Positions 33,931 to 42,988 of a stretch of DNA of 64,000 bases are shown piece by piece; positions within the stretch are counted from its first letter, which is position 1; every line of letters starts with the position of its first letter. This stretch comes from Calothrix sp. NIES-4105. Lineage in GTDB: Bacteria > Cyanobacteriota > Cyanobacteriia > Cyanobacteriales > Nostocaceae. The notes beneath the pieces were generated by a model that saw nothing but the letters and a program-made list of their open reading frames with translations, had not been told where the DNA came from and ran no database searches. Location: positions 8,733,717 to 8,797,716 of the forward strand of contig NZ_AP018290.1 of NCBI RefSeq assembly GCF_002368415.1, in the 5' to 3' direction. Position numbers and translations under genes: made by a program.

Positions 33931-35049
33931 ATGACCTTTTCTCAATCGAATGGTATACAAATAGAACTAGTTAATCCCAACACTCTACTCTATCCTACTA
34001 GAGTGTATCCCATCCCGAAAAGGAAAGTTGGCGTTAATATGCCAATTAAATTCCATGTAAGCATAAACCATACTAATTCAAATAATTTTCACCTTAACTC
34101 TTTACAAGCTTTTATTCCAGAGCTTTTGACATTGGATGGTAAAATAATACAAGGGCGTTTAGGCGCCGATAAAGCTATTACTAACAATCAGAGTAAACAA
34201 TATAACTGGTGGAGAATCATACCTAATTGCCGTACAACTTTTATTGTAACCGCAAGGCTTTTTTGGCAAGAGAATTCTTTACAGCTAAAAATACCTGCTG
34301 TTCCTGACTACGTGCTTGGTTCTGTAAGTCCCGCTTATTTCTGGTATTTTGATGCGCTTGCAGCAGAAACTTATCAGCTTCGCTTTATTTTAAATACAGA
34401 CCTAGATACTCAATGCATCTCTAAACCAAACATTAGCCAAGAAGAAAACGCACAAAAAGCTAGTTCAGAGATATTAGCAACACCTTGGGTAAATCTCCGT
34501 CTAGTTCAAACCTTATTATTTGACAGTCGTGCAATAGAAGTTGATGGGGTCTTGTTCAAAATAGAAATGGCAAAGTCCTTGCTGACTATTCCTTCTAAGC
34601 TATTTAGAACCAAAACTGATGTAAAGCTAGGTATTCATGTGACTAACAATACCTTAAATCCTCTTCGTTTTAACCAGGCACATTCTATTGACGTAATTTT
34701 GATAAGTGACGACGGTAAAGAAATAAATTGGCTTAGTGATATGGTAAGACCTGGATTAGGTAAAGAACCAAGATATTACTTAGTTCAACCAGGAGAAAGC
34801 GCATATTTTGATTCAGATGCAATGCTTTCATGGTATTGCAATAAGCTTGAACTCGCAGTTTCTAATAAAGCTAGAGGCTTAACAGCTTGTGGCTTTTATT
34901 ATTTCTCCAATCTTAAAAAAGGAGGATACAAAATGCAAGTTATATATCGTTCTTGCCAATCTAGAGCGAAGCATTTAGAAGAACAGGTTTTAGAAAAAAA
35001 GTGGACTGGGTGGGTAGCTATGCCCTTTATAGAGTTTTATCTTGTTTAG
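33931..35049 (+). CDS. Hypothetical two-domain protein (intact member of a local family)
   Basis: The product has 372 residues, without signal peptide or membrane helix. The two halves look like diverged beta-sandwich repeats: the first with HVSINHTNSNNFHLNSL, the second (about 195-372) with EVDGVLFKIEMAKSLLTIPS and LGIHVTNNTLNPLRF. The TNN/NHT motifs preceded by beta strands recall immunoglobulin-like or calpastatin-like domains, but I cannot name a family. Broken relatives lie just upstream (32947-33891) and at 28307. Its 3' end overlaps the truncated protease gene on the other strand. Confidence 0.6.
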   Translation: MTFSQSNGIQIELVNPNTLLYPTRVYPIPKRKVGVNMPIKFHVSINHTNSNNFHLNSLQAFIPELLTLDGKIIQGRLGADKAITNNQSKQYNWWRIIPNCRTTFIVTARLFWQENSLQLKIPAVPDYVLGSVSPAYFWYFDALAAETYQLRFILNTDLDTQCISKPNISQEENAQKASSEILATPWVNLRLVQTLLFDSRAIEVDGVLFKIEMAKSLLTIPSKLFRTKTDVKLGIHVTNNTLNPLRFNQAHSIDVILISDDGKEINWLSDMVRPGLGKEPRYYLVQPGESAYFDSDAMLSWYCNKLELAVSNKARGLTACGFYYFSNLKKGGYKMQVIYRSCQSRAKHLEEQVLEKKWTGWVAMPFIEFYLV

Positions 35050-35214
35050 CAATATAGACCATCCCAAAGCTTCTAAGTCTTGAGTTTCGATAGCCAACCA
35101 TCCATCTGTAAACCCAGTATCAAGTAAAGCTTCAACATAAAATTTGTCATTATTGGCGCCAATAAGCTCAATTCCAAAAAATAATTCTTTATTGTCGCCA
35201 AACCGTCCATTTAT
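34990..35214 (-). pseudogene. Retropepsin-like aspartyl protease, C-terminally truncated
   Basis: From the ATG at 35214 the product reads MINGRFGDNKELFFGIELIG, then VEALLDTGFTDGWLAIETQD with the single D-T-G of retroviral-type proteases, then ends in a foreign tail (KLYKGHSYPPSPLFF). Family members are about 130 residues, so roughly half is missing, including the flap and the C-terminal strand. The break coincides with the 3' end of the convergent hypothetical gene, which overlaps it by about 60 bp. Start codon and upstream stop form an ATGA overlap. Confidence 0.75.
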
Positions 35215-35528
35215 CATATTCTTCCACAAGAACCTGTATCATTAAGCCTAAACATCGTTAGCTTTGGCTCATTACTGTAACCGTATGTATTTATAACTTT
35301 TTTTGTTATTCCATCAAAAGTTGGGTCAATGATATATTCTTCTGTGTCAGGGTCAATGGCAATATACCAGTTTAGGTGAAGCTCAATCAAGCTGGGACGC
35401 ACGCGCTCAAAAATAACACGACATCTTGCTGCCAGGTCATCACGTAGTTGTCGGCGCCTTTCTTGTTCTTCTTTAGGTATTGGTTTACGGGGTAAGTTAG
35501 TACGCCCTCTTTGAGATAATTGTGTCAT
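35214..35528 (-). CDS. Small protein always paired with a retropepsin-like protease
   Basis: The product has 104 residues from the ATG at 35528 (MTQLSQRGRTNLPRKPIPKE); the frame extends to 35567. Charged helical first half (EEQERRRQLRDDLAARC), then RVIFERVRPSLIELHLNWYI, AIDPDTEEYIIDP and the C-terminal FRLNDTGSCGRI. I recall this small protein in front of a retropepsin-like gene in many cyanobacteria. The stop overlaps the protease start by ATGA, which implies coupled translation. The function of the pair is unknown; a toxin-antitoxin-like or processing pair is possible. Confidence 0.65.
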   Translation of the reverse strand: MTQLSQRGRTNLPRKPIPKEEQERRRQLRDDLAARCRVIFERVRPSLIELHLNWYIAIDPDTEEYIIDPTFDGITKKVINTYGYSNEPKLTMFRLNDTGSCGRI

Positions 35529-35544
35529 GGTAAGAAAACGCGAG

Positions 35545-35925
35545 TTATATGGTTTTATTATGTGCAATAAGGTTTTCAGGTTGATACAATTCGCGTATCT
35601 TAATTACCGAATCTAAATAATCCAAACTCTCAATAATATTACTTGACTGATAATTTTCCAAACCATAAGCAGCAGCAAGTGCTTCAACCCACTTTTCTAA
35701 CGGCGCCAACGCAACACCAGCGCCAGCACCCCAACCTTGTAAAATATGCCGTAGTAACAACCGACTTCCAACTATACTGTTACCCACAATTAACTGCGAG
35801 TCAATTAGTTCCAACTTACCTTCGGCGCCGTAATCACAGAAATTATCAAATAATTCCCTCGTTGTTGGATATCCATCCTCTGGGTTAATATCTTGGTTGT
35901 CATGTTCAGCAAAATCATCTGACAT
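35545..35925 (-). CDS. Hypothetical protein, probable N-terminal fragment of a larger Uma2-related protein
   Basis: The product has 126 residues: PTTRELFDNFCDYGAEGKLE, LIDSQLIVGNSIVGSRLLLR, ILQGWGAGAGVALAPLEKWV. The segment resembles the start of longer cyanobacterial proteins in which an Uma2-like nuclease domain follows. Here the frame ends after KIRELYQPENLIAHNKTI and the nuclease part is missing, so the gene is probably truncated. It lies upstream of the retropepsin pair on the same strand. Confidence 0.45.
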   Translation of the reverse strand: MSDDFAEHDNQDINPEDGYPTTRELFDNFCDYGAEGKLELIDSQLIVGNSIVGSRLLLRHILQGWGAGAGVALAPLEKWVEALAAAYGLENYQSSNIIESLDYLDSVIKIRELYQPENLIAHNKTI

Positions 35926-35937
35926 AATATTTACTAG

Positions 35938-36323
35938 CTATGAAGCACTGTACATTTCCAATGTATAAGGTTGTATTAAAACCTCAGCAGGAATACCAAG
36001 TTGATTATGTAAACGTTGAATCATTTCTAACGTTAAAGCCTGCTTACGATTCAGTACTTCAACGACCTTTGACTCACTCCCAATAGCTTCCTCTAAATCA
36101 CGCTCAGATAATCCTCGGCTTTCAATGTAATATTTAATAGCTTCAATTGGGTCTGGCGCCTCAATAGGATAATGACATTGTACGCATACGCTTCTACTAA
36201 TGTAGCAAGAATGTCCAAGCGGTCACACTCTGGTGTATTTGGCTGTGCATCAAAAAGTGCTTCAATTTCACACAGAGCCGCACGATAATCAGCTTCTGTT
36301 TTTATAGGACGCAGTTCAATCAT
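35938..36323 (-). pseudogene. higA: HigA-type antitoxin, frameshifted
   Basis: The N-terminal frame (MIELRPIKTEADYRAALCEI, then EALFDAQPNTPECDRLDILA) is the standard start of HigA antitoxins and runs to VEAYAYNV. The homology then continues in another frame as HYPIEAPDPIEAIKYYIESR, LSERDLEEAIGSESKVVEVL with the XRE-type HTH, and ends at 35938. The shift (net +2 or -1) lies at the partial direct repeat GCGTATGCGTA near 36175-36190. No HigB toxin frame is adjacent. Confidence 0.85.
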
Positions 36324-36520
36324 TGTAATATTACCTCAAAGGTCTTTTTCATGACACTTTTGTAATATTCTGTGTTTTCTATGTCATCAGTTAGGTTAAG
36401 CATGGCTTTAATTCCTTCTGGGTTAAGATTTGGATACTTACTGGCAACGTCTTGAATAAATTCTAGCACTTTGCTCTAATTCGTTTCATGTTCTATTTCT
36501 TCAAGTGAACCACGATTCAT
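36320..36520 (-). pseudogene. Small gene remnant upstream of the HigA pseudogene
   Basis: The frame MNRGSLEEIEHETN is cut by a TAG, and the same frame then runs as KVLEFIQDVASKYPNLNPEG and DDIENTEYYKSVMKKTFEVI to a TGA overlapping the HigA start (ATGA). The coupling suggests it was the first gene of the operon. I do not recognise the family; it is not RelE/HigB-like. Confidence 0.45.
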
Positions 36521-36635
36521 AAAAACTTTTATATAAAGCATTTTCTCGATGGTATTATATTTATATCAAATTACAGGTTATATATAGATAGCTTGTATTT
36601 TAATATTAATAGTGAGGGGCGCACGCTGAGTATAA

Positions 36636-37079
36636 ATGATTCCAGATTTTGATGAAAATGGTAATCTACCACCAGGGATACATTACTGTTTTTTGGACGA
36701 ATTTAAGGAGAGGTTTGGTTATACAGATAAACGAAGGCGGATGATTAGTAACATGGAAGCAATAATGTTAGAATTACAAGCTGCAGGGGGTAGAAATTTT
36801 TACGTGAATGGCTCATTCGTAACTCGTAAATCAATACCGAATGATTTTGACTGTTGTTGGGATAGAGATAATGTTGATATGGAATACCTGAAAAAGAAGG
36901 CGCCTTTAATATTGAAGTATTATGATAGTAAAGCACAAAAAGCCAGGTATGGAGGTGAAATATATCCATCTGATCAACCTGTTGATGAGTCTTTAGAATC
37001 AATAGAGTTATTTCAACGTGATAGGAAGCAGAGAAAAAAAGGTATCATAGCAATAGACTTACGGGAATGGGCGCCATGA
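36636..37079 (+). CDS. Minimal nucleotidyltransferase-like protein (DUF6932-like)
   Basis: The product has 147 residues. The core reads FYVNGSFVTRKSIPNDFDCC followed by WDRDN. Gly-Ser, nine residues, then Asp-Phe-Asp is the hG[GS]-x(7-13)-Dh[DE]h signature of the polymerase-beta-type nucleotidyltransferase fold, as in minimal nucleotidyltransferases and AbiEii. The N-terminus (DFDENGNLPPGIHYCFLDEF) and the E-R-F-G-Y segment resemble the DUF6932 family as I remember it. Its stop overlaps the start of an HTH-like gene by ATGA. By analogy with other nucleotidyltransferase plus HTH pairs this may be a toxin-antitoxin or phage-defence module. A decayed copy of the whole pair lies at 26507-27471. 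Confidence 0.65.
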   Translation: MIPDFDENGNLPPGIHYCFLDEFKERFGYTDKRRRMISNMEAIMLELQAAGGRNFYVNGSFVTRKSIPNDFDCCWDRDNVDMEYLKKKAPLILKYYDSKAQKARYGGEIYPSDQPVDESLESIELFQRDRKQRKKGIIAIDLREWAP

Positions 37080-37597
37080 TTAAAGATGACTTTGAATTAT
37101 CATACTCTAAGGAGTTAGTATCTAAATTTGAAGAAGCAAACCGTAAAATCAGGTCAAACTTAGAAAAACAACGTTTAGACCCTGTAGGTTGGCAGCTAAT
37201 ACAAGAGTCTAACGATGCACTACGGTTAAAAATTGTTGCGGAAATAGTCGAGTATGAAGCACTAGTTGCCCATGACCCCGATAAACCAATAGTGCTGGAA
37301 ATAGAAAGTTTAGATGCTTTATCCGACTTATTAATTAAGGCTCGTATTGCTTTCAAAATAATTCATAAAGAACTAGCAGTCTTTTTAAGATGTACAGAAG
37401 AACAAGTAGCAGCATTTGAAAACGAAGATTATCAAAATGCTACCTATGTAGATTTTTTAACCGCAATGGACGTATTCGGAATTAAGCTAGTTGAGGGTAA
37501 ATTTGTTGCTAAACTAGAAGATTATTATAAAAAGAGATTAATGGAGATACGCTCCAAACCCATTAATATAGATATCAACATGAAAAAAGCGTCGTAG
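37076..37597 (+). CDS. HTH-like partner of the nucleotidyltransferase (putative antitoxin)
   Basis: The product has 173 residues from the ATG at 37076, which overlaps the upstream TGA (ATGA). An N-terminal helical region (about 10-75) precedes LIKARIAFKIIHKELAVFLR and CTEEQVAAFENEDYQNATYV. That layout (helix, R-I-x-x-K-x-x-H-K-E-L-A turn, recognition helix, E-N-x-x-Y) matches XRE/Cro-type HTH domains of antitoxins. The end MRSKPINIDINMKK-like tail is conserved in the pseudogene copy. It is inferred to repress the operon and neutralise the partner. Confidence 0.65.
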   Translation: MIKDDFELSYSKELVSKFEEANRKIRSNLEKQRLDPVGWQLIQESNDALRLKIVAEIVEYEALVAHDPDKPIVLEIESLDALSDLLIKARIAFKIIHKELAVFLRCTEEQVAAFENEDYQNATYVDFLTAMDVFGIKLVEGKFVAKLEDYYKKRLMEIRSKPINIDINMKKAS

Positions 37598-37821
37598 TCG
37601 AACGTGGAACAATGAAAAAGGCACAAGCTGGGCAGGTAAATACTGCCTCGCAAGCATTAGAATTTATCCAAAATACTCTACCGACAGTCATAACTGAGTA
37701 CAGATGCTCTGGTTAATTATGCTTTATAAAAATAATTATGAAGATATGATTAGAGCATTTATTTTGTACTGGTACTTACCATAAGTCTTGTATAAATGAC
37801 TCAATACTAAACGTTGAGATT

Positions 37822-40041
37822 ATGCGTAAGTTACCTATATTATTTGCCTTTTCACTATTGTTAGTCAACCCTTATCTTTCTGTTGCTGCGATACCTCAAT
37901 CAACTAAAATATCTGCTTTTTGTCGTAACGAGCTACAAAAAACTAGTTACGATAGGATTTCTTTACTAATTAATGAATTAGATTCGATGATATCAAAAGG
38001 TCAGGTTGAGTCAAGTATTACTCAAGTTAATCGAATTATAGAAATTGCTTTTAAGTCTAAAAACAAAAGTTTATCTTATGACCTTGGAAGCTTGTTAGGA
38101 GATGATTTCGTTAGGCGCCAAGATTATCGAATCGCGCGTTTAATAAAGATAACTCCTACCGCAAAGAAAAGTTTGATTTTGGCGATGCTGGATAATATAT
38201 CAGGACGGATACAAAGTCTTGATGCGAGCTATAGCAGTACTAAAATTCAAGCTTTTACACAATTAGCGCGTATTTATCATAGTTTAGGTGTTAAAGAGAA
38301 ACCTAGTATATTATTGAACCAAGCAGTACAATTATCATCAGGAGTTAGGCTCACTGAACTACGGGCAAATTTATTAACTAGAATCGCAGGAACTTATATA
38401 GATATAGGTCAACCGACACTAGCACAAAAGACGTTAGCACAATCATATCAAGTTGCACTCCAGTTTGATAAAGAAACAAAAGATAAAAACCGTGAGTCTC
38501 ATCCTTCTTATGTTATTGCTTATACATATGCCGAATTAGGTAAGTTTGACCGTGCATTGGATGTTGCCAAGTCTATACCTAACAGACGTAGACAAGACGA
38601 AACTTTAGGCGCCATAGCAGGTCAGTATATAAAAATCAATCAGTTAGAACAAGCGCAAAAACTTCTCCCAGCTATTATTGGTGAAAAAGAAAAAGCCAAA
38701 CTACTTGGACAACTTGCAGTTGCTTATAGTCGTGCTAAAAATCTGAATGTAGCAGACCAATTATTTAACAAAGCTGTAAAACTAAAGAGTGCAAACATTA
38801 ATAATGACTATATTTTATCAGAAATTATTACTGACTACGCGCAAGCAGGGCAGGTAGATACAGCGTCACAGGCTGTAGAATTAATTCAGGATGCTTACAC
38901 AAAAGGAAATGTATATCTTGCAATTGCAAGCGAGTATCGAAAGCAAAAACAAGAAGCTGCTTCCGCGCGGAGTGTTGAAGCAATGGTTACTCTAGCGCAA
39001 CAACAAGATATAATGCGGATTGAATCGTTAATACAAAGAGCAATTGAGACTGGTAATATTAGTGATTATCATTCTTTATTTAACTCTTTACTCGTTAAGT
39101 TAAAAGCTAGACCAGAATCATTAGAATATTTGGTTCAAGTTGCTTTAAGGCATAATCAGATAGATTTTGCTTATTTAATTGCCCAAACTATCGATAATCC
39201 ACAAAGCCATCAGATAAATCGACTACTGTCTCGTCTTGCTGTTGCTTATGCTAATGCCAAGCAACCAGACAAAGCTATACAAGCAGCACTTAGAGCCAAT
39301 AATGTAGATATTATGCCATATACTGTATATGGATTAGCGCAAACTGCTACTGCTTTTTATAAAACTGGGCAAACAGTCCTTGCTGATACAACTTTTAACC
39401 AAGCAATACAAAATGCCAATGCTTTATCAGATACAAAACTTCGTGCTGTAGCATTAACAATAATCGCGCGTGAGTACAACTCAGCAGGGCAAAAGCAACT
39501 AGGACAACAATTCTTAACACAGGCAATTCAAACTGCAAAATCTGATGTGGCGCCGGATAAAAAGCAAAAAGCTGAGTTGGTAGAATTAATGTCATATATA
39601 TTACACGAAGCAAAACAATATGAGCAAGCACTGCAACTAGCAATTGAAATTCATAATTCTGAATTAAAAGTGGATTTCTCTGGTATCGCAATTGGTGCCT
39701 TGCTAGCTGGGCAGGATGATTTAGCATTGAAAGCAATACAATTTGAGACAAATCAAAAAGTCAAAGCTAGTAGTTTAATTCTGATTGCAAAATATCAAAT
39801 ATGGCGCCTTTCTGAACCTAAAGCCATCGCGACTCTAGCTCAAGCCTCACTCGCAGCACAAACAATGCCACGGGATAGCGGTACAATTTCAATTCAAGAT
39901 ATTGATAGTAGAGCAAACTTGCTTGAAAGTATTGCACTGCTATATGCTCAAATTGGGCAAAATAAGCAAGCTTTACAGGTGGCAATGGCTCAAAATGCTT
40001 CTGAAATTAATCGCATTAAACAGCGTATTAGTTGTTATTAA
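37822..40041 (+). CDS. Exported TPR-like repeat protein, copy 1
   Basis: The product has 739 residues. Signal peptide MRKLPILFAFSLLLVNPYLS, then about 700 residues of helical repeats. Repeat signatures include AQLARIYHSLG-like, YAELGKFDRALDVAKSIP, ITDYAQAGQVDTASQAVELI, AVAYANAKQPDKAIQAALRA and IALLYAQIGQNKQALQVAMA, the Ala/Gly/Tyr spacing of TPRs. It should be a periplasmic scaffold. The gene and about 145 bp of upstream DNA are repeated in tandem with a period of 2375 bp. It ends with a pair of cysteines some way apart (one near residue 33, one second to last), so a disulphide is possible. Confidence 0.8.
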   Translation: MRKLPILFAFSLLLVNPYLSVAAIPQSTKISAFCRNELQKTSYDRISLLINELDSMISKGQVESSITQVNRIIEIAFKSKNKSLSYDLGSLLGDDFVRRQDYRIARLIKITPTAKKSLILAMLDNISGRIQSLDASYSSTKIQAFTQLARIYHSLGVKEKPSILLNQAVQLSSGVRLTELRANLLTRIAGTYIDIGQPTLAQKTLAQSYQVALQFDKETKDKNRESHPSYVIAYTYAELGKFDRALDVAKSIPNRRRQDETLGAIAGQYIKINQLEQAQKLLPAIIGEKEKAKLLGQLAVAYSRAKNLNVADQLFNKAVKLKSANINNDYILSEIITDYAQAGQVDTASQAVELIQDAYTKGNVYLAIASEYRKQKQEAASARSVEAMVTLAQQQDIMRIESLIQRAIETGNISDYHSLFNSLLVKLKARPESLEYLVQVALRHNQIDFAYLIAQTIDNPQSHQINRLLSRLAVAYANAKQPDKAIQAALRANNVDIMPYTVYGLAQTATAFYKTGQTVLADTTFNQAIQNANALSDTKLRAVALTIIAREYNSAGQKQLGQQFLTQAIQTAKSDVAPDKKQKAELVELMSYILHEAKQYEQALQLAIEIHNSELKVDFSGIAIGALLAGQDDLALKAIQFETNQKVKASSLILIAKYQIWRLSEPKAIATLAQASLAAQTMPRDSGTISIQDIDSRANLLESIALLYAQIGQNKQALQVAMAQNASEINRIKQRISCY

Positions 40042-40196
40042 TATAAAATTTTCTACCGACAGTCACACCTGAGTACAAATGCTCTGATTAATTATGCTTT
40101 ATAAAAATAATTATGAAGATATGATTAGAGCATTTGTTTTGTACTGGTACTTACTACAGGGACTGTATAAATAACTCAATACTAAACGTTGATATT

Positions 40197-42419
40197 ATGC
40201 GTAAATTACCTGTGGTATTTGCTTTTGCGCTACTGTTAGTCAATCCTTGCCTTTCTATTGCCTCTACTCCTCAACCAACTAAAATATCTGCTTTTTGCCG
40301 TAATGAATTGCAAAAAACTAGTTACGATAGAATTTCTTTGCTGGGCAATGATTTAGATTCGATGATATCCAATGGTCAAGTTGAGTCAAGTATTGCTCAA
40401 ATTAATAAAATTATTGATGTTGCTCTTACGTCTAAAAGTAAAAGTTTATCTGAAGACCTTGGGCGCCTATTAGGAGATGATTTCACTTGGCGCCAAAATT
40501 CTTACATTGAGCGTTTAATAAAGGTGACTCCTACAGCGAAGAGAAGTTTAATTTTGGCAATGCTGGATAATATATCAGGACGAATACAAAGCCTTGATGC
40601 TGGCTATAGTAGTACAAAAATTCAAGCTTTTGTACAATTAGCTATTATTTATCATAATTTAGGCGCCAAAGATAAACCCAGCATATTATTAAACCAAGCA
40701 GTACAAATATCACCAGGAGTACGGCTTACTAAGAAGCGGGCAAATTTATTAACTAAAATTGCGCGAACTTATATAGATATCGGTCAACCCGCACTAGCAC
40801 AAAAAATCTTAGCACAATCGTATCAAGTTGCACTCCAGTTTGATAAAGAGACAAAAGATAAAAACCGTGATTCTCATCCTTCTTCTTTTATTGCTTAGAT
40901 TTATGCCGATAATGGTAACTTTGACCGCGCGCTTTCTATTGCCAAGTCTATACCTAGCAAACGTAAACAAGATGAGACTAATGGTGCCATAGCAAGTCAG
41001 TATATAAAAATTAATCAGTTAGAACAAGCCCAGAAACTTGTGCCAGCTATTATTAATGAAAGAGAAAAAGCCAAACTTTTGGGACAACTCGCTGTAGCTT
41101 ATAGTCGTAGCAAAAATTTAAATCTAGCAGACAAATTATTTAACCAAGCAGTAAAATTTGCAAGTACGAATATGGTAAATAATTATATTTTACCAGAAAT
41201 TATCACTGACTACGCACAAGCAGGACAGGTAGATACAGCCTTACAGGCAGTAGAATTACTTCAGGATGATTACATGAAAGCAAATTTACATCTTGTAATT
41301 GCAAGCGAGTATCGAAAGCAAAACCAACAAGCTGCTTCCGCGCGCAGTATTGAAGCGATGGTTACTTTAATGCAACAACAAGATATAATGCGGATTGAAT
41401 CGTTAATACAAAAGGCAATAGAAATTGGTAATATAAGTGATTATTATTCTTTGTTTAACCCTTTACTCATTAAGTTAAAAGTTAGACCAGAATCATTAGA
41501 ATATTTGGCTCAAGTTGCTTTTAGGCATAATCAAATAGATTTTGCTTATTTAATTATCCAAGCTATTGACGAAACCAACAGGCATTACAAAAATCGACTA
41601 TTGTCTCGTATAGCTGTTGCTTATGCTAATGCCAACCAACCAGACAAAGCTATACAAGCAGCGCTTAAAGCCAATAATGTAAGTATTATGCCATATACTG
41701 TATATGCATTAGCGCAAACCGCTACTGCTTTTCAAAAAACTGGGCAAACAGTCTTTGCTGAGACAACTTTTAACCAAGCAATACAAAATGCCAATGCTTT
41801 ATCAGATACAAAACTTCGTGCTGTAGCATTAACAATAATTGCACGTGAGTACAATTCAGCAGGGCAAAAGCAACTAGGGCAACAATTCTTAACACAGGCA
41901 ATTAAAACTGCAAAATCTGATGTGGCGCCGGATGGTAAAGAAAAAGCTGAGTTGATAGAACTAATGTCATATCAATTACGCGAAGCAAAACAATATGAGC
42001 AAGCGCTACAATTAGCTATTGAATTTTCTAACCCTGAATTAATTAATGGGAATTTTTCTGGTATTGCAATTAGCGCCTTGCTAGCTGAACAGAATGATTT
42101 AGCATTGAAAGCTGTACAATTTGAAACAAATAAAAAACTAAAAGCTAGGGGTTTAATTCAGATTGCAAAAGACCAAATATGGCGCCTTTCTGAATCTAAA
42201 GGCATCGCGACTTTAGACCAAGCCTCACTTGTAGCACAAACAATACCACAGGATAGCGATACAAGTTCAAATCAATATACTGATACTAGAGCTAGCTTGC
42301 TTGAAGAGATTGCGCTGCTATATGCTCAAATTGGGCAAAATAAGCAAGCTTTACAGGTGGCAATGGCTCAAAATGCTTCTGAAATTAATCGTGTTAAACA
42401 GCGTATTAGTTGTTATTAG
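40197..42419 (+). pseudogene. Exported TPR-like repeat protein, copy 2, with an in-frame nonsense codon
   Basis: It aligns with copy 1 from signal peptide (MRKLPVVFAFALLLVNPCLS) to the last residues (ASEINRVKQRISCY). At 40896-40898 a TAG replaces the TAT of copy 1, truncating the product after about 233 residues; the frame is otherwise open to 42419. Divergence along the whole length shows the duplication is not recent, while the open frame after the stop suggests the nonsense is young. A GTG at 41040 could restart a 459-residue product without signal peptide. Confidence 0.85.
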
Positions 42420-42423
42420 ATTT

Positions 42424-42508
42424 TAATCCCCCCGAAGCATTGCGCTCAGGAGGGGGGAACAAGAGAGGCGGGTTAAAGCCCCCCGCGCTCTTAGGGGGTT
42501 GGGGGGAT
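42424..42508. repeat. Poly-C/poly-G inverted-repeat element
   Basis: AATCCCCCCGAAGCATTGCG at the left and GGGGGTTGGGGGGATCG at the right, with AGGAGGGGGGAAC and AAAGCCCCCCGC in between, give two nested hairpins. Same family as 25388-25499. Confidence 0.7.
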
Positions 42509-42748
42509 CGAACGCATTAAATACAAACTTACGCTACCTCCCGGCGCCTAATTTCTCCAATACTACCTTATATACTTTAACCAGGTTTAATGGCGCCTTT
42601 GATAAATACTAACTTTAAAGAATTTGATATTCCGTTGCTTTAGTGATGTAACGGAGAATCAACTCAAAGTTTTTACAAATTCCCTCAACAGGAGCGCAAG
42701 CATTGTTAAAATACGACCATACCCTTTATGTTATGAGCGCAAACAGCT
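42509..42748. other. Spacer with a copy of the hdrB-like gene tail
   Basis: GGCGCCTAATTTCTCCAATACT at 42543-42564 differs by one base from 43689-43710, the reading end of the HdrB-like gene (LEKLGA on the minus strand). Only this tail is present, so it marks an old duplication or recombination end. The rest is featureless, apart from a second GGCGCC at 42591. Confidence 0.55.
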
Positions 42749-42988
42749 ATGATGACTCAAGTAATGGTTCAACCTTCATCCTGGGTAGAGTCAGGAATCA
42801 AAATTAGTCAAGTTAGAAATCTTAAGTTGTTCAAATTTACCGACGAACTACAATCACGCTTGGAAGAACTCAATGCAAATAAGAAAGCTGGTATGCTTAA
42901 CTCAGAAGAAGAAGCTGAATTAACGGGAATTTTAGAGCTTGATAGAATTTTTACTTTGCTTAACGCTAAAATAATTGCTGATTCATGA
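42749..42988 (+). CDS. Small protein in front of an HNH endonuclease gene
   Basis: The product has 79 residues. VRNLKLFKFTDELQSRLEEL, then LNSEEEAELTGILELDRIFT, mostly helical and charged. It overlaps the HNH gene by ATGA, so the two are translationally coupled. I recall this small protein next to HNH genes in many cyanobacteria. Its role (antitoxin-like or accessory) is unknown. The start could be either of the two adjacent ATG codons. Confidence 0.65.
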   Translation: MMTQVMVQPSSWVESGIKISQVRNLKLFKFTDELQSRLEELNANKKAGMLNSEEEAELTGILELDRIFTLLNAKIIADS

